Shown one piece after another: positions 35,513 to 47,500 of a DNA stretch of 64,000 nt. Origin of the DNA: Bacteroidota bacterium. Lineage in GTDB: Bacteria > Bacteroidota > Bacteroidia > Flavobacteriales > BACL11. The DNA is taken from positions 1-64,000 of the forward strand of contig JAOOLD010000006.1 in NCBI GenBank assembly GCA_028408365.1, read 5' to 3'. The position numbers and the translations under genes are program-made. Each line of letters opens with the position of its first letter. The first letter of the stretch is position 1. The notes under the pieces were generated by a model. The model searched no databases. It was given only the letters and a program-made list of their open reading frames with translations, and had not been told where the DNA came from.

Positions 35513-36859
35513 TTAACTATTTTCTTTTAACATTAAATCTAAACCCTTTCTAATTATGTTTTGAACATCCATTTTAGAAGTACAAACAAATTCACACAAA
35601 GCAAAATCTTCAGTTGAAACCTCATATATACCTAATCCCTCCATCATTTCAATATCTTCCATCATAATGGATTTAATAAGTTGCATTGGAAAAATATTCA
35701 TTGGAAGAACCTTTTCATATTGACCAGTTACTACAAATGCTCTCTCTTCACCATTGTTGTTGGTATTCAAGTTAAATCTTTTATTTGGTAATAGCCATGA
35801 AAAGAATGTTTTTGACATAGAAAATTTGTGAAACCCTGGAAGTAGCCAACCTAAAAACTCTGATTTATTCCCCTCTGGTATTATACATAATTGGGTATCA
35901 TAAAATCCAAGATATCCCTCCTCACTAATTTTTTTGCCGGTAAGAACATCACCTGAAATTATTCTTTTTTCTCCTTCGAATACATTATTTTCTAAAAGTG
36001 GATATATGCATGCACCAGCAACCATTCTGTAATATCTAGGCTTTGAAACCATAGAACCTGAAAGCGATACAATTCTTGAAAAATCAGATTTACCTTCACG
36101 AAATAATCTGCCTACAGAAATCACATCTTGTGGACTAAGGTACCACACTACATCACCTTTGTTTATTGGGTCTATGTGGTGTATTTGAATACCTACATTT
36201 CCACTGGGGTGTGGGCCAGAAATTTTATTTATTTGTACTCCTTTTGCATTAGTAAAGACTTTAGAAGGAATAGTATTTCCATCAACATTTAGATGAGTAG
36301 TTCCAGCTGTCAGTTTGGTTATTTTATCAAGTCCAAGCTGAAAGAGTTCGTCTAGACCATATAGTGCAAAGTCATTGTCTGTTGCCAATGGAGATGATGA
36401 AAATGAGGAAATAAAAATAGCTTTTGGGTTATCTTTAGGATTGGCTATCGTATCATATGGTTTTTGTCTTAAAAAAGGCCAAAGTCCAGAATCCAATAAT
36501 AATCCTATAATATCATCCCTACTTTCAGACTTATTGACATTAAAATTCTTAAACTTAATTTCTGAGTCAGTGTCGATAACTATTTGTAAAATTTTTCTTT
36601 TTTCTCCTCTTACAATAGCTTTGACTGAACCGCTAACGGGCGAACAAATTTTAACATTTTCGTTATATTTATCAAAAAAAATACAATCTCCGGCTAAAAC
36701 ACTTTCAGATTCTTTAACAGTTAACTTTGGAGTGAAATTGTGAAAGTCCGTTGGCTTGATTGCATATAATTTTGGAGGTTTGGTTGCAGCATAAACTTTA
36801 TCAGCTTTTCCTTCCAACTTAATATTTAAGCCTTTTTTTAATATAATGTTTTTGGACAT
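35513..36859 (-). CDS. nqrA: Na+-NQR subunit A
   Basis: 448-residue peripheral subunit near the ubiquinone/menaquinone site. The N-terminus MSKNIILKKGLNIKLEGKAD is the family standard, so the ATG at 36859 is the start; the frame also opens at a TTG eight codons earlier. Further marks are HIDPINKGDVVWYLSPQDVI and the C-terminal CEFVCTSKMDVQNIIRKGLD. First gene of the nqrABCDEF-apbE operon; the genes touch or nearly touch throughout. Confidence 0.97.
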   Translation of the reverse strand: MSKNIILKKGLNIKLEGKADKVYAATKPPKLYAIKPTDFHNFTPKLTVKESESVLAGDCIFFDKYNENVKICSPVSGSVKAIVRGEKRKILQIVIDTDSEIKFKNFNVNKSESRDDIIGLLLDSGLWPFLRQKPYDTIANPKDNPKAIFISSFSSSPLATDNDFALYGLDELFQLGLDKITKLTAGTTHLNVDGNTIPSKVFTNAKGVQINKISGPHPSGNVGIQIHHIDPINKGDVVWYLSPQDVISVGRLFREGKSDFSRIVSLSGSMVSKPRYYRMVAGACIYPLLENNVFEGEKRIISGDVLTGKKISEEGYLGFYDTQLCIIPEGNKSEFLGWLLPGFHKFSMSKTFFSWLLPNKRFNLNTNNNGEERAFVVTGQYEKVLPMNIFPMQLIKSIMMEDIEMMEGLGIYEVSTEDFALCEFVCTSKMDVQNIIRKGLDLMLKENS

Positions 36860-36880
36860 TACTTCTTCAAATTCAATGTT

Positions 36881-36888
36881 CAAATTTA
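36881..36888 (-). promoter_or_regulatory. candidate -7 box of the nqr operon
   Basis: Minus-strand TAAATTTG, identical to the -7 box of the SRP RNA promoter. The predicted start near 36876 gives a 17-base leader before the nqrA ATG at 36859. No TTTG is seen 19 bases upstream. Confidence 0.48.
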
Positions 36889-36969
36889 GTAATATTGCAA
36901 TGAATAATTTTTAATTTTTTTTAAATATTTTTTAATGAATCTTTATTTAGATTAATTCTAAATAACAAT

Positions 36970-38274
36970 ATGAAACAAGGCATAAAAATTATAATATTAA
37001 CAACACTTATTTCTTGCTCTTTGATAAAAAAACAAGATAATATTTTATTAAAAATAACAGATGATGATATTAATGAAACTAAAATTTTTGAAGATAGAAT
37101 ATATGATAGAAATATTAATACTGTTCGCATTCATAAATTCAATGATCAATTAAGTTATCCTATAATTATTCTGGGTCTAAAAGATAGTTTAAAATTAAGT
37201 TTTGATGATTTTAATGACAATTACAGAAAGATGTATTACAGGATAATTCATTGTGACAGTGAATGGAAAAAAACTGACCTAAATGAAACTGAATATTTAA
37301 AAGGATTTAGTGTTAACGAAATTTACGATTACGATAATTCTTTCAATACTAAAATAAAATACAGAAACTATTTTTTAAAAATTCCTAATAAAGAAATAGA
37401 AATTACAAAATCTGGAAATTATATTATTCAAATAGAAGATGATAACAAAATTGTTCTAGAAAAAAAATTCTATGTCGCTGAAAATAAAGTCAATTTAAAA
37501 GGAAATGTCAGCAAAGTTAAGTTAATAGAACACAGAAATACCAAGCAAAAAATAAATGTTGAGATTGATTTAATGAATCTAAAAGTTTCTGATCCATTTT
37601 CAGAAATCAAGCTAGTAATAAAAAAAAATAATAGCAACATTGAAAAGATAGAAAATTTAAAGCCATTGTTTATCAAGGATAGAACTTTGATTTATGATTA
37701 TGAAGATGAAAGCAATTTCTGGGGAGGTAACCAATTTAGATATTTTAACTCATCCTCAACCAGATATCTCTCTGATAGGATAGATAATATAATGGTTGAT
37801 AGCATCATAACTTTTGTCATAAAGGAAGATTGGCCTAGGCAACTTGAAAATTTTGTAATTTATCCTGATATTAATGGGAATTTCTATATTGATTGTGAAA
37901 CATGTTGGAATAGCGACATAGAGTCAGAATACGTAGATGTTAAATTCAAATTAAATTACAGTGAAAAAATTAGTTACGGATCTGTTTATTTGATTGGAAA
38001 CTTTACAAATTGGAAAATAAATGAAAATTTCAAGCTTGATTATGATAAAACTAGCAAATCGTACATAAAGACAATTAAGATTAAGCAAGGATACTATAAT
38101 TATCAATATTTACTACTAGATAATTATTCTAATACATCAAGCTCAAACATATTTGAAGGAAGTCATTATCAAACAACAAATGATTATTATATTTACGTAT
38201 ATTTTAAAAAGCCGGAAAGTAGATATACTAGACTTGTTGGCTTTAAAAAAATATCATCAAAAAATTTATTATAA
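36970..38274 (+). CDS. T9SS plug-like lipoprotein (DUF5103 type)
   Basis: 434-residue probable outer-membrane-associated lipoprotein with lipobox LISC (Cys16). It has the DUF5103 layout: RIHKFNDQLSYPIIILGLKDSLKLSFDD (about 54-82), YYRIIHCDSEWKKTDLNETEYLKGF, a middle region with FWGGNQFRYFNSSS and RYLSDRIDNI, and a C-terminal early-set domain (GSVYLIGNFTNWKINENFKLDYD). The family member Plug closes the SprA translocon in its idle state, so a role in type IX secretion is likely. The start is 86 bases from the divergent nqr operon. The stop is one base from the pruA start. Confidence 0.82.
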   Translation: MKQGIKIIILTTLISCSLIKKQDNILLKITDDDINETKIFEDRIYDRNINTVRIHKFNDQLSYPIIILGLKDSLKLSFDDFNDNYRKMYYRIIHCDSEWKKTDLNETEYLKGFSVNEIYDYDNSFNTKIKYRNYFLKIPNKEIEITKSGNYIIQIEDDNKIVLEKKFYVAENKVNLKGNVSKVKLIEHRNTKQKINVEIDLMNLKVSDPFSEIKLVIKKNNSNIEKIENLKPLFIKDRTLIYDYEDESNFWGGNQFRYFNSSSTRYLSDRIDNIMVDSIITFVIKEDWPRQLENFVIYPDINGNFYIDCETCWNSDIESEYVDVKFKLNYSEKISYGSVYLIGNFTNWKINENFKLDYDKTSKSYIKTIKIKQGYYNYQYLLLDNYSNTSSSNIFEGSHYQTTNDYYIYVYFKKPESRYTRLVGFKKISSKNLL

Positions 38275-38275
38275 A

Positions 38276-39904
38276 ATGAGTAAAGCAATATTTAAAGTAC
38301 CAACTCCTGTTAATGAAAACGTCAAAGAGTATAAGAAAGATAGTGAAGAATTAAAATCACTTCTTTATGAATACGATGAAATGTATAAGAAAAAAATCGA
38401 TATACCTATGATAATTGGTGGTAATAAAGTAACAACTCAAGAAAAAATTAATATTTATCCGCCACATGACATTAATCATTGTATAGGTCATTACTACTTA
38501 GGAAATCAAAAGCATGTTGAAGATGCTATAGAAGCAGCATTGCAAGCAAAAGTTAAGTGGTCTCGTATGAAATGGCAAGACAGAGCTAGTATATTTCTCA
38601 AAGCAGCAGATTTATTGGTAGGACCATTTCGAGACAAACTAAATGCTGCTACTATGATTGGTCAAAGTAAAAACGTACATCAAGCTGAAATAGATGCAGC
38701 ATGTGAACTAATTGACTTTCTTAAATTTAATGTCAAATTCATGACAGAGATTTATGAAAATCAACCTGTTTCAGAAAATGGTATATGGAATAGAATAGAG
38801 TACAGACCTCTTGAAGGATTTATCTTCGCATTAACCCCATTTAATTTCACCTCAATATGCGCTAATCTTTGTGCAGCACCTGCACTGATGGGTAATGTTA
38901 TCGTTTGGAAACCTGCAAGAACACAAATTTACTCAGCTAAAGTTATTATGGACCTTTTCAAAGAAGCTGGCTTACCTGATGGTGTTATTAATATGATCAC
39001 TGTTGATGGATCCTCTGCAGGTGATGTTATTTTTAAAAATAAGTTTTTTGCTGGCCTTCACTTTACTGGTTCAACTAATGTATTTAACAAATTTTGGGAA
39101 ATGATTGGTAAAAATATTGACAATTATATTAGCTATCCGAGAATAGTTGGTGAAACAGGTGGTAAGGATTTTATAGTTGCCCACAAGTCTTGTGAAATTA
39201 AAGAATTAAATACAGCAATAATTAGAGGTTCTTTTGAATTTCAAGGACAAAAGTGTTCCGCCTCTTCTAGAGTTTACGTTCCCAAGAGTAAGTGGAAAAA
39301 GCTAAAAGAAATCTTAGTTAATGACTTGAAAAAAATTAAAATTGGTTCTCCAAGAGACACTCAAAATTTTATGAATGCAGTAATTTCTGAGCAATCATTC
39401 AACAAAATAATAGAATACATTGAAATTTCTAAAAATTCAAATGACGCTGAAATTATTTTTGGTGGAAAATATGAAAAATCAAAAGGTTATTTTATTGAAC
39501 CTACTGTTGTATTAACTAGCAATGCTGAATTTATAACAATGAAAGAGGAAATTTTTGGACCTCTGGTAACAATCTTCCTTTACGATGATAACAAATGGAC
39601 AGAGATTTTAAAAGTTGTTGATAACACCTCCAAATATGCACTGACTGGCGCTGTTTTTTCTAAAGATCGATATGCCATTGAAGAAGCTTCAGAAATTTTA
39701 CAAAATAGTGCAGGTAATTTTTACATTAATGATAAACCTACTGGAGCGGTTGTAGGTCAACAACCCTTCGGTGGTTCTAGAGCTTCTGGAACAAACGATA
39801 AAGCAGGTTCATCAATAAATTTGTACAGATGGGTTTCTGCTAGGACAATTAAAGAGAGCTTTAATCCACCAAAATCTTTTGAGTATGATTTCATGAAGAG
39901 CTGA
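38276..39904 (+). CDS. pruA: 1-pyrroline-5-carboxylate (glutamate semialdehyde) dehydrogenase
   Basis: NAD-dependent enzyme that oxidises glutamate semialdehyde to glutamate, the second step of proline breakdown. The 542-residue aldehyde dehydrogenase has ALTPFNFTSICANL (about 183-196), VWKPARTQIYSAK, HFTGSTNVFNKFW, VGETGGKDFI with catalytic-base Glu, and the nucleophile Cys in EFQGQKCSASSRVYVP. The PFGGSRASGTNDKAG end is typical of PruA. The frame extends upstream inside the previous gene; the ATG at 38276 is the standard start (MSKAIFKVPTPVNE). No proline dehydrogenase gene is in the window. Confidence 0.96.
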   Translation: MSKAIFKVPTPVNENVKEYKKDSEELKSLLYEYDEMYKKKIDIPMIIGGNKVTTQEKINIYPPHDINHCIGHYYLGNQKHVEDAIEAALQAKVKWSRMKWQDRASIFLKAADLLVGPFRDKLNAATMIGQSKNVHQAEIDAACELIDFLKFNVKFMTEIYENQPVSENGIWNRIEYRPLEGFIFALTPFNFTSICANLCAAPALMGNVIVWKPARTQIYSAKVIMDLFKEAGLPDGVINMITVDGSSAGDVIFKNKFFAGLHFTGSTNVFNKFWEMIGKNIDNYISYPRIVGETGGKDFIVAHKSCEIKELNTAIIRGSFEFQGQKCSASSRVYVPKSKWKKLKEILVNDLKKIKIGSPRDTQNFMNAVISEQSFNKIIEYIEISKNSNDAEIIFGGKYEKSKGYFIEPTVVLTSNAEFITMKEEIFGPLVTIFLYDDNKWTEILKVVDNTSKYALTGAVFSKDRYAIEEASEILQNSAGNFYINDKPTGAVVGQQPFGGSRASGTNDKAGSSINLYRWVSARTIKESFNPPKSFEYDFMKS

Positions 39905-39922
39905 AAATAGCCTTGCAATAAT

Positions 39923-40240
39923 TTAAGCCTGTGGTGTTGGACCACCAAAGTTAATTGGCAAATTAAAGTTTTGGTTAAGTTCTTGAATAGTTCCAAACTG
40001 ATCTTCAAATTTTTTAATATTTTCTTTCAAAGCAGAATTTAGTCTTTTTGCATGCTGAGGTGTGAGTAATATTCTAGATCTAACCTTTGCTTTTGGAATA
40101 CCTGGCATGATTTGAATAAAATCAACAACAAATTCAGAGTTTGAGTGATTTATAACAGCTAAATTACTGTATGTCCCAGAAGCTATTTCTTCAGATAGCT
40201 CAATATTAATACCATCTTTATTTTTCGAATTTTGTTCCAA
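39923..40240 (-). CDS. DUF3467 protein
   Basis: 105-residue soluble protein of the DUF3467 family, conserved behind rpoC in Bacteroidota. Marks: GTYSNLAVINHSNSEFVVDFIQIMPGIPKAKVRSRILLTPQHAKRL spread over about residues 22-68, and a C-terminal PINFGGPTPQA tail. The start is TTG: the rpoC stop codon lies in the same frame just upstream and no ATG precedes the conserved region. The seven-base spacing from rpoC implies co-transcription. Function unknown. Confidence 0.87.
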   Translation of the reverse strand: MEQNSKNKDGINIELSEEIASGTYSNLAVINHSNSEFVVDFIQIMPGIPKAKVRSRILLTPQHAKRLNSALKENIKKFEDQFGTIQELNQNFNLPINFGGPTPQA

Positions 40241-40246
40241 TTTTAT

Positions 40247-43200
40247 TTAATTTTTATTTGACAATTCAATATTTTCTTCAGATAAGTCATTCGCAAACTC
40301 TAATTTTGAACCTACTAAAACTTCTTCAGCATTGACCAAGCCTGTTCCCGCTGGAATTTTCTTTCCAACAATGACATTTTCCTTTAACCCCTTTAATGTA
40401 TCCCTTTTGGCATTTATTGCAGCTTCGTTTAGCACTTTAGTTGTTTGCTGAAAAGAAGCAGCTGAAATCCAACTACTAGTTTGTAAAGAAGCTCTAGTAA
40501 TTCCTTGCAGAACTGGCTTTGATATAGCAGTTACGACATCTCTTGATTCAACAAGTTTTAAATCATCTCTCTTTAATCTTGAATTTTCTTCTCTTAATTT
40601 TCTTGAATCTATAATCTGACCTACTTTTAAATTGTTAGAATCTCCTGAATCAATAATATATTTTTTTCCAAAAATTGAATCATTATATTCCATAAAATCT
40701 TCTTTTGACACGAGTTGTTTTTCAAGAAACATTGTATCACCAGAGTCTGTAATTTCAACTTTTCTTAACATTTGTCTAACAAGTACTTCAAAATGTTTAT
40801 CATTTATTTTGACACCTTGAAGCCTGTAAACATCTTGTATTTCATTTACAATATATTCTTGAACATTTGTAACTCCTTTTATTGATAATATGTCAGAAGG
40901 TGTTACAACTCCATCACACAATGGAGTACCTGCCTTGACAAAATCGTTCTCCTGTACTAATATATGTCTAGAAAGTTTTATTAAATATTTTTTTGTCTCA
41001 TCATTTTTGGAAGTGATTAATATCTCCTTATTACCTCTTTTGATTTTACCAAAGCTTACTATTCCATCAATTTCTGAAACAATTGCAGGATTTGATGGAT
41101 TTCTTGCTTCAAACATTTCAGTAACTCTTGGCAAACCTCCAGTTATATCGCCTGAAGTATTAGCTGATCTCGGCATTTTAGCGATAATAGTACCTGCTTT
41201 AACTTTTTCTCCTTCTGACATAATAACATGTGCTCCAACAGGAATATTGTAAGTTCTATTATTTTTCTTTTCTGAAACCGATATCGTTGGAGATAGTGTT
41301 TTAGATCTGCTATCTATTATTACCTTTTCTTTGTATCCAGTCTGTTCATCAGATTCGATTCTATAAGTTGTACCTTCAATAATGTCACTATATGAAATTT
41401 TTCCATTTATCTCAGAAATTATAAGAGCGTTATATGGGTCCCATTCACATATCTTTTGTCCAACATTTACATTTCCTTCTTTTACATATATTGTTGAACC
41501 ATATGGTACTATGTGAGTAGCTAGAACATTTCCATATTTTTTATCTAAAAACCTTAGCTCAGATGTTCTACTGATTACTATTTCAGTATTGTTACCATTT
41601 TCATCTTTAGTATTGACTGTCTTTAAATCGTCAATTTGAACTAAGCAATCTGACTTTGCTACTATGTTTGCATCTACCTCAGACCTTGATGCTGTACCAC
41701 CAACATGAAATGTTCTGAGTGTTAATTGTGTGCCAGGTTCTCCAATAGATTGTGCAGCAACAATACCTACAGGCTCTCCAATTTGAGCTAATCTTGCAGA
41801 ACCCAAGCTAACTCCATAACATTTTGAACATATTCCTCTTTTAGTTTGGCATGTAAGAGCAGATCTAACTTCAATTGAATCATATCCAGAATCCTCAATT
41901 AAACTTGCACTTCTGTCATCAATTATTTGACCTGAGCTTAATACTTCACCTTTGACTTGCACATCATTTAATAAAGTTCTGCCAATTATTCTATCCTTTA
42001 GAGATTCGATAACTTCTTCATTATTTTTTAGTGAACTGACTTCAATTCCACGTAAGGTTCCACAATCTTCTTCAACAATTATTACATCTTGAGCAACGTC
42101 AACTAACCGTCTAGTTAAATATCCAGCATCTGCGGTTTTTAGAGCTGTATCTGCAAGACCTTTTCTCGCACCGTGAGTTGAAATAAAGTATTCAAGAATC
42201 GATAAACCTTCGCTGAAATTAGTAACGATTGGGTTTTCAATTATAGATTCACCATGATCTCCTGACTTTTTAGGCTTTGCCATTAAGCCTCTCATACCAG
42301 AAAGTTGTCGAATTTGTTCTTTTGAACCTCTCGCTCCAGAATCAAGCATCATGTATATCGAATTAAATCCTTGCTTGTCATTGCTAATTTTAGACATTAC
42401 TGTCTCTGTCAGTCTAGCATTAGTATTTGTCCAAACATCAATGACTTGATTGTATCTTTCATTGTTAGTAATAAAACCCATTTGATAGTTAGATTTTATT
42501 TCGTCTACTTGTTGATTAGCCTTACTTATTAGTTCATCTTTCTCTTCGGGAACTATGACATCTCCTAAATTAAAGGATAAACCTCCTTTGAAGGCCATTT
42601 CAAAGCCTGCCTTCTTAATTCTGTCAAGAAAGAACACTGTATCAGCTACTCCAAAAGAGTCAAGTATATCTCCAATTATTGATCTTAAAGATTTCTTAGT
42701 TAATAATTCATTAACAAATTTAGCTCCCTCAGGAAGAAGTTCATTAAAGAGTGACCTACCAACAGTTGTTTCAATAATTTCATTATTAAATCTTAATTTA
42801 ATTATAGCGTGCAAATCTACCTTTTTCTCATTGTAAGCGATTCTTACCTCTTGAGGTGAATAAAATGTAATACCTTCACCATTAACTTTTTCATCTTTAG
42901 TAGATTTTTTACTTTTAGTCATGTAGTAAAGACCTAATACCATATCTTGCGAAGGAACTGTTATTGGAGCACCATTAGCAGGATTAAGAATATTGTGTGA
43001 AGCTAACATTAACATTTGAGCTTCAAGTATGGCTGCAGAGCCTAAAGGCAGATGAACAGCCATCTGATCTCCATCAAAATCTGCGTTGAATGCAGTACAT
43101 ACAAGTGGATGAAGCTGAATAGCTTTTCCTTCTATCATTTTAGGCTGAAATGCCTGAATACCAAGCCTATGTAATGTTGGAGCTCTATTAAGTAAAACAG

Positions 43201-44512
43201 GGTGACCTTTCATTACATTCTCTAAAATGTCCCATACGACTGCTTCTCTTGAGTCAACAATTTTTTTTGCAGTCTTGACAGTCTTAACTATTCCTCTCTC
43301 AATTAACTTTCTAATTATGAAAGGCTTATACAATTCAGCAGCCATTTCCTTTGGAATACCACATTCGTGCATCTCAAGCTCAGGGCCAACAACTATTACA
43401 GACCTTGCTGAATAATCAACTCTTTTTCCTAATAAATTTTGTCTAAATCTTCCTTGTTTGCCTTTAAGTGAATCAGATAATGATTTAAGTGCTCTATTGC
43501 CATCTGCCTTTACAGCTGATGACTTTCTAGAGTTATCAAAAAGTGCATCAACAGATTCTTGCAACATTCTTTTCTCATTTCTAAGGATAATATCAGGTGC
43601 ATTAATCTCCATTAGTCTTTTAAGTCTATTATTTCTGATAATAACTCTTCTGTAAAGGTCATTTAAATCAGAGGTAGCAAATCTTCCTCCGTCTAATGGA
43701 ACAAGCGGCCTCAGTTCTGGTGGTATAACAGGTATAACTTTTATGGTCATCCATTCTGGACGATTGTCTGAATGACTATTGGCTTCTCTAAATGATTCAA
43801 CTACTTGCAATCTTTTTAATGCCTCAGCCTTTCTTTGCTGAGATGTTTCAGTATTTGCTCTATTTCTTAATTCATATGATAAATTATCTAAATCTAAACC
43901 AGCCAAAAGATCATGAATAGCCTCTGCACCCATTTTTGCAATAAATTTATTAGGGTCATCATCAGACAAATACTGATTTTCTGCTGGCAATTTGTCTAAG
44001 ATATTAAGGTACTCCTCTTCAGACAAAAAATCCATTTTGTTTACCTCTTCACCTTCATCATTAGTAATACCATCAATAGTTTGAATAACAACATATCTTT
44101 CGTAATAAACAATCATATCTAACTTCTTTGAAGGGAGGCCAAGTAAGTAACCTATTTTGTTAGGTAAAGTCCTAAAGTACCAAATGTGTGCTACAGGAAC
44201 AACAAGATTGATATGTCCTATTCTTTGTCTTCTTACCTTCTTTTCTGTAACTTCAACGCCACATCTGTCACAAATTATTCCTTTGTATCTAATTCTCTTG
44301 TATTTACCACAATGACATTCATAGTCTTTAGTTGGACCAAATACTCTTTCGCAAAAAAGGCCCCCAATTTCTGGTTTGTAAGTTCTATAGTTAATTGTTT
44401 CTGGTTTAACAACTTCTCCGTGAGATTTTGCTAAAACATCTTCTGGTGAAGACAAGCTAATCTTGAGTGTTGTGAAATCAAGATTTTGAGTAGAATTTTT
44501 AGTATTTTTCAT
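40247..44512 (-). CDS. rpoC: RNA polymerase beta' subunit
   Basis: 1421-residue largest subunit of RNA polymerase. Zinc-binding cluster [20 protein letters not shown] near the N-terminus, rudder and lid region, the catalytic magnesium motif NADFDGDQ, bridge helix [19 protein letters not shown], the second zinc site [13 protein letters not shown], trigger loop [16 protein letters not shown] and the C-terminal [25 protein letters not shown]. The frame also opens 14 codons earlier inside rpoB; the ATG at 44512, ten bases after the rpoB stop, is the likely start. No split or intein. Confidence 0.98.
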   Translation of the reverse strand: MKNTKNSTQNLDFTTLKISLSSPEDVLAKSHGEVVKPETINYRTYKPEIGGLFCERVFGPTKDYECHCGKYKRIRYKGIICDRCGVEVTEKKVRRQRIGHINLVVPVAHIWYFRTLPNKIGYLLGLPSKKLDMIVYYERYVVIQTIDGITNDEGEEVNKMDFLSEEEYLNILDKLPAENQYLSDDDPNKFIAKMGAEAIHDLLAGLDLDNLSYELRNRANTETSQQRKAEALKRLQVVESFREANSHSDNRPEWMTIKVIPVIPPELRPLVPLDGGRFATSDLNDLYRRVIIRNNRLKRLMEINAPDIILRNEKRMLQESVDALFDNSRKSSAVKADGNRALKSLSDSLKGKQGRFRQNLLGKRVDYSARSVIVVGPELEMHECGIPKEMAAELYKPFIIRKLIERGIVKTVKTAKKIVDSREAVVWDILENVMKGHPVLLNRAPTLHRLGIQAFQPKMIEGKAIQLHPLVCTAFNADFDGDQMAVHLPLGSAAILEAQMLMLASHNILNPANGAPITVPSQDMVLGLYYMTKSKKSTKDEKVNGEGITFYSPQEVRIAYNEKKVDLHAIIKLRFNNEIIETTVGRSLFNELLPEGAKFVNELLTKKSLRSIIGDILDSFGVADTVFFLDRIKKAGFEMAFKGGLSFNLGDVIVPEEKDELISKANQQVDEIKSNYQMGFITNNERYNQVIDVWTNTNARLTETVMSKISNDKQGFNSIYMMLDSGARGSKEQIRQLSGMRGLMAKPKKSGDHGESIIENPIVTNFSEGLSILEYFISTHGARKGLADTALKTADAGYLTRRLVDVAQDVIIVEEDCGTLRGIEVSSLKNNEEVIESLKDRIIGRTLLNDVQVKGEVLSSGQIIDDRSASLIEDSGYDSIEVRSALTCQTKRGICSKCYGVSLGSARLAQIGEPVGIVAAQSIGEPGTQLTLRTFHVGGTASRSEVDANIVAKSDCLVQIDDLKTVNTKDENGNNTEIVISRTSELRFLDKKYGNVLATHIVPYGSTIYVKEGNVNVGQKICEWDPYNALIISEINGKISYSDIIEGTTYRIESDEQTGYKEKVIIDSRSKTLSPTISVSEKKNNRTYNIPVGAHVIMSEGEKVKAGTIIAKMPRSANTSGDITGGLPRVTEMFEARNPSNPAIVSEIDGIVSFGKIKRGNKEILITSKNDETKKYLIKLSRHILVQENDFVKAGTPLCDGVVTPSDILSIKGVTNVQEYIVNEIQDVYRLQGVKINDKHFEVLVRQMLRKVEITDSGDTMFLEKQLVSKEDFMEYNDSIFGKKYIIDSGDSNNLKVGQIIDSRKLREENSRLKRDDLKLVESRDVVTAISKPVLQGITRASLQTSSWISAASFQQTTKVLNEAAINAKRDTLKGLKENVIVGKKIPAGTGLVNAEEVLVGSKLEFANDLSEENIELSNKN

Positions 44513-44522
44513 ATATAAATAT

Positions 44523-47500
44523 TTATTCAAATGATACTTTAAGTCCAAGTCCATTTAGTTCATGTAGAAGAACATTAAAAGACTCAGGTATGTTTGCAGA
44601 TGGAAGTTCTTTTCCTTTGACTATACTTTCGAAAGTTTTTGCTCTCCCTGATACATCGTCAGATTTTAACGTTAACATTTCTTGTAAAATGTTTGAGGCT
44701 CCATAACCTTCAAGAGCCCAAACCTCCATTTCTCCAAGTCTCTGTCCACCAAATTGAGCTTTTCCACCTAATGGTTGTTGAGTTATAAGTGAATAAGGAC
44801 CAATCGATCTTGCATGCATTTTATCGTCTATGAGATGACCTAGCTTTAGCATGTAGATTACACCAACTGTAGCAGGTTGTTCAAACTTTTCACCTGTTCC
44901 ACCATCATATAAAAAAGTCTGACCTAACCTTGGTAACTTTGCTTCATCAGTTTCGACGTTTATTTGATCAATTGTAGCTCCGTCAAAAACAGGAGTAAAG
45001 TATTTCTTATTTAAATTTTGTCCTGCCCAACCAAGAATTGTCTCATATATTTGCCCGAGATTCATTCTAGATGGAACACCTAGAGGATTCAAAATAATAT
45101 CAACAGGAGTACCATCCTCCAAATATGGCATATCTTCGTCTCTAACAACTCTAGACACTATTCCCTTGTTTCCATGTCTACCAGCTAATTTATCTCCAAC
45201 TTTAACCTTCCTTTTTTTTGCAACTTGAACTTTCGCAAGTTGTAAAACACCTTTTGGCAATTCATCCCCAACTGTTACAGAAAATAAATTTCTTCTATAT
45301 TCACCATATAATTCATTATATTTTCTGACGTAATTTTGTATCAATAATTTTACCAAATTGTTATTGTCTTCTTTAATAGTCCATTTATCAGGATCAACAA
45401 TCAAGTAATTAACATCCATTAAAATTTTCTTAGAAAACTTTACACTTTTTTCAATTACAACTTCACCTAATATGTTGTGCACTCCTTTGGCTGCCTTACC
45501 CCCTATGACACCATATAGCTTGCCAACTAAAAGTGATTTTACTTTTTCTTTTGCTAATTTAAAGTTATTTTCAATTTCATTTACTTTCTCTTTATCACTA
45601 TCTCTATCTTTTTTGGTCTTTATAGATTTTGAGAACAGAGATTTGCTGATTACAACTCCTTGATGAGATGGCTTAGCTTTTAAAGAAGCGTCTTTAACAT
45701 CTCCTGCTTTCTCACCAAAAATAGCTCTCAAAAGTTTCTCTTCAGGAGTTGGGTCTGATTCTCCTTTTGGAGTTATTTTACCAATTAAGATATCACCTGT
45801 TTTAACTTTTGTACCAACTCTAATCATACCATTCTCATCTAAATCCTTAGTTGCGATTTCACTTATGTTCGGAATGTCAGCTGTTAGTTCTTCAGCACCC
45901 CTTTTTGTCTCTCTTACACTTACTGAATGCTCCTCAATGTGTAATGATGTGAAGAGATCTTCTCTCACTACTCTTTCAGAAAGAACAATTGCATCCTCAA
46001 AATTATACCCTTTCCAAGGCATAAAAGCAACTTTTAAATTTCTTCCAATTGCTAGTTCACCATTTTCAGTAGCATAACCTTCACATAAAACTTGACCTTT
46101 TTTTACTTTATCACCTACTCTGACGATCGGTTTTATGTTTACGCATGTATTTTGATTTGTCTTTTTAAATTTAGTAAGGGAGTAATCTTTTTCTAAATCA
46201 TCAAAACTGATAAGTTCTTCATCTTTGGTTCTTGTGTATTTTACACTTATTCTATTAGCATCTACATAAGTTACCACACCATTACCGTCTGCATTTATTA
46301 GTGTTCTTGAATCCTTAGCTACATGAGGTTCTAAGCCAGTACCTACTATGGGAGCTTCAGTTTTTAAAAGCGGAACTGCTTGCCTCATCATATTTGATCC
46401 CATCAATGCTCTGTTTGCATCATCATGCTCAAGAAAAGGAATTAAAGATGCTGCAATCGAAGCAATTTGATTAGGTGCAACATCCATGAGATCAACATTT
46501 TCAGCTTCAGTTACCATATAATCCGACTCCTTTCTTGACTTAATTCTGTTAGAAATAAAGTTACCTTCATTATCAATTGGAGCATTTGCCTGAGCTATAA
46601 TTTTATTTTCTTCTTCTTCAGCACTAATATACTTGGGTTCAGTCGAGATATCAACTTTACCATTTTTTAACTCTCTATATGGAGTCTCAATAAATCCAAG
46701 CTTGTTTACTTTGGCATAGACGCATAACGAAGAAATTAATCCAATGTTTGGTCCCTCAGGTGTTTCAATTGGACATAGTCTTCCATAATGCGTATAGTGA
46801 ACATCCCTAACCTCAAAACCAGCTCTCTCTCTTGAAAGACCTCCTGGCCCAAGAGCAGACACTCTTCTTTTGTGAGTTACTTCAGCTAGTGGATTAGTTT
46901 GATCCATAAACTGAGATAGTTGACTTGTACCAAAAAATGAATTTATTACAGATGATAGAGTTTTGGCGTTAATTAAGTCAATTGGTGTAAACACTTCATT
47001 ATCTCTAACATTCATCCTTTCTCTAATAGTTCTTGCCATTCTGTTAAGGCCAACAGTAAATTGTGAAGACAATTGTTCCCCAACTGTTCTTACTCTTCTG
47101 TTTGATAAATGATCAATATCATCAACATCAACTTTAGAATTAACAAGATGTATTAAATTTTTGATAATTGAAACTATGTCTTCATTTGACAATACATGCT
47201 TCTCCAAATCAATGTTGAGATTTAACCTCTTATTTATTCTATATCTACCAACATGTCCTAAACTATATCTTTGATCTGAAAAAAACAATTTATCAATTAT
47301 TCCTCTGGCTGTTTCATCATCTGGTGCTTCAGCAGACCTCAGTTGTCTGTAAATATGTCGAATTGCTTCTATCTCAGAGTTTGATGGATCTTTTTGCAGT
47401 GTGTTATGAATCAAAGAGTGATCAGAAATATCTTTTCCTGATTTGTGAAGTAAAATTGAATCACAACCAGAATTTAAGATTTCGTCAATGTGACTTTTTT

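Noticed and set aside
30013-36859. The electron-transport operon was considered as RNF instead of NQR.
   Set aside because: Subunits NqrA and NqrF are clear and the gene order is A-B-C-D-E-F; RnfB and RnfC-type ferredoxin subunits are missing.
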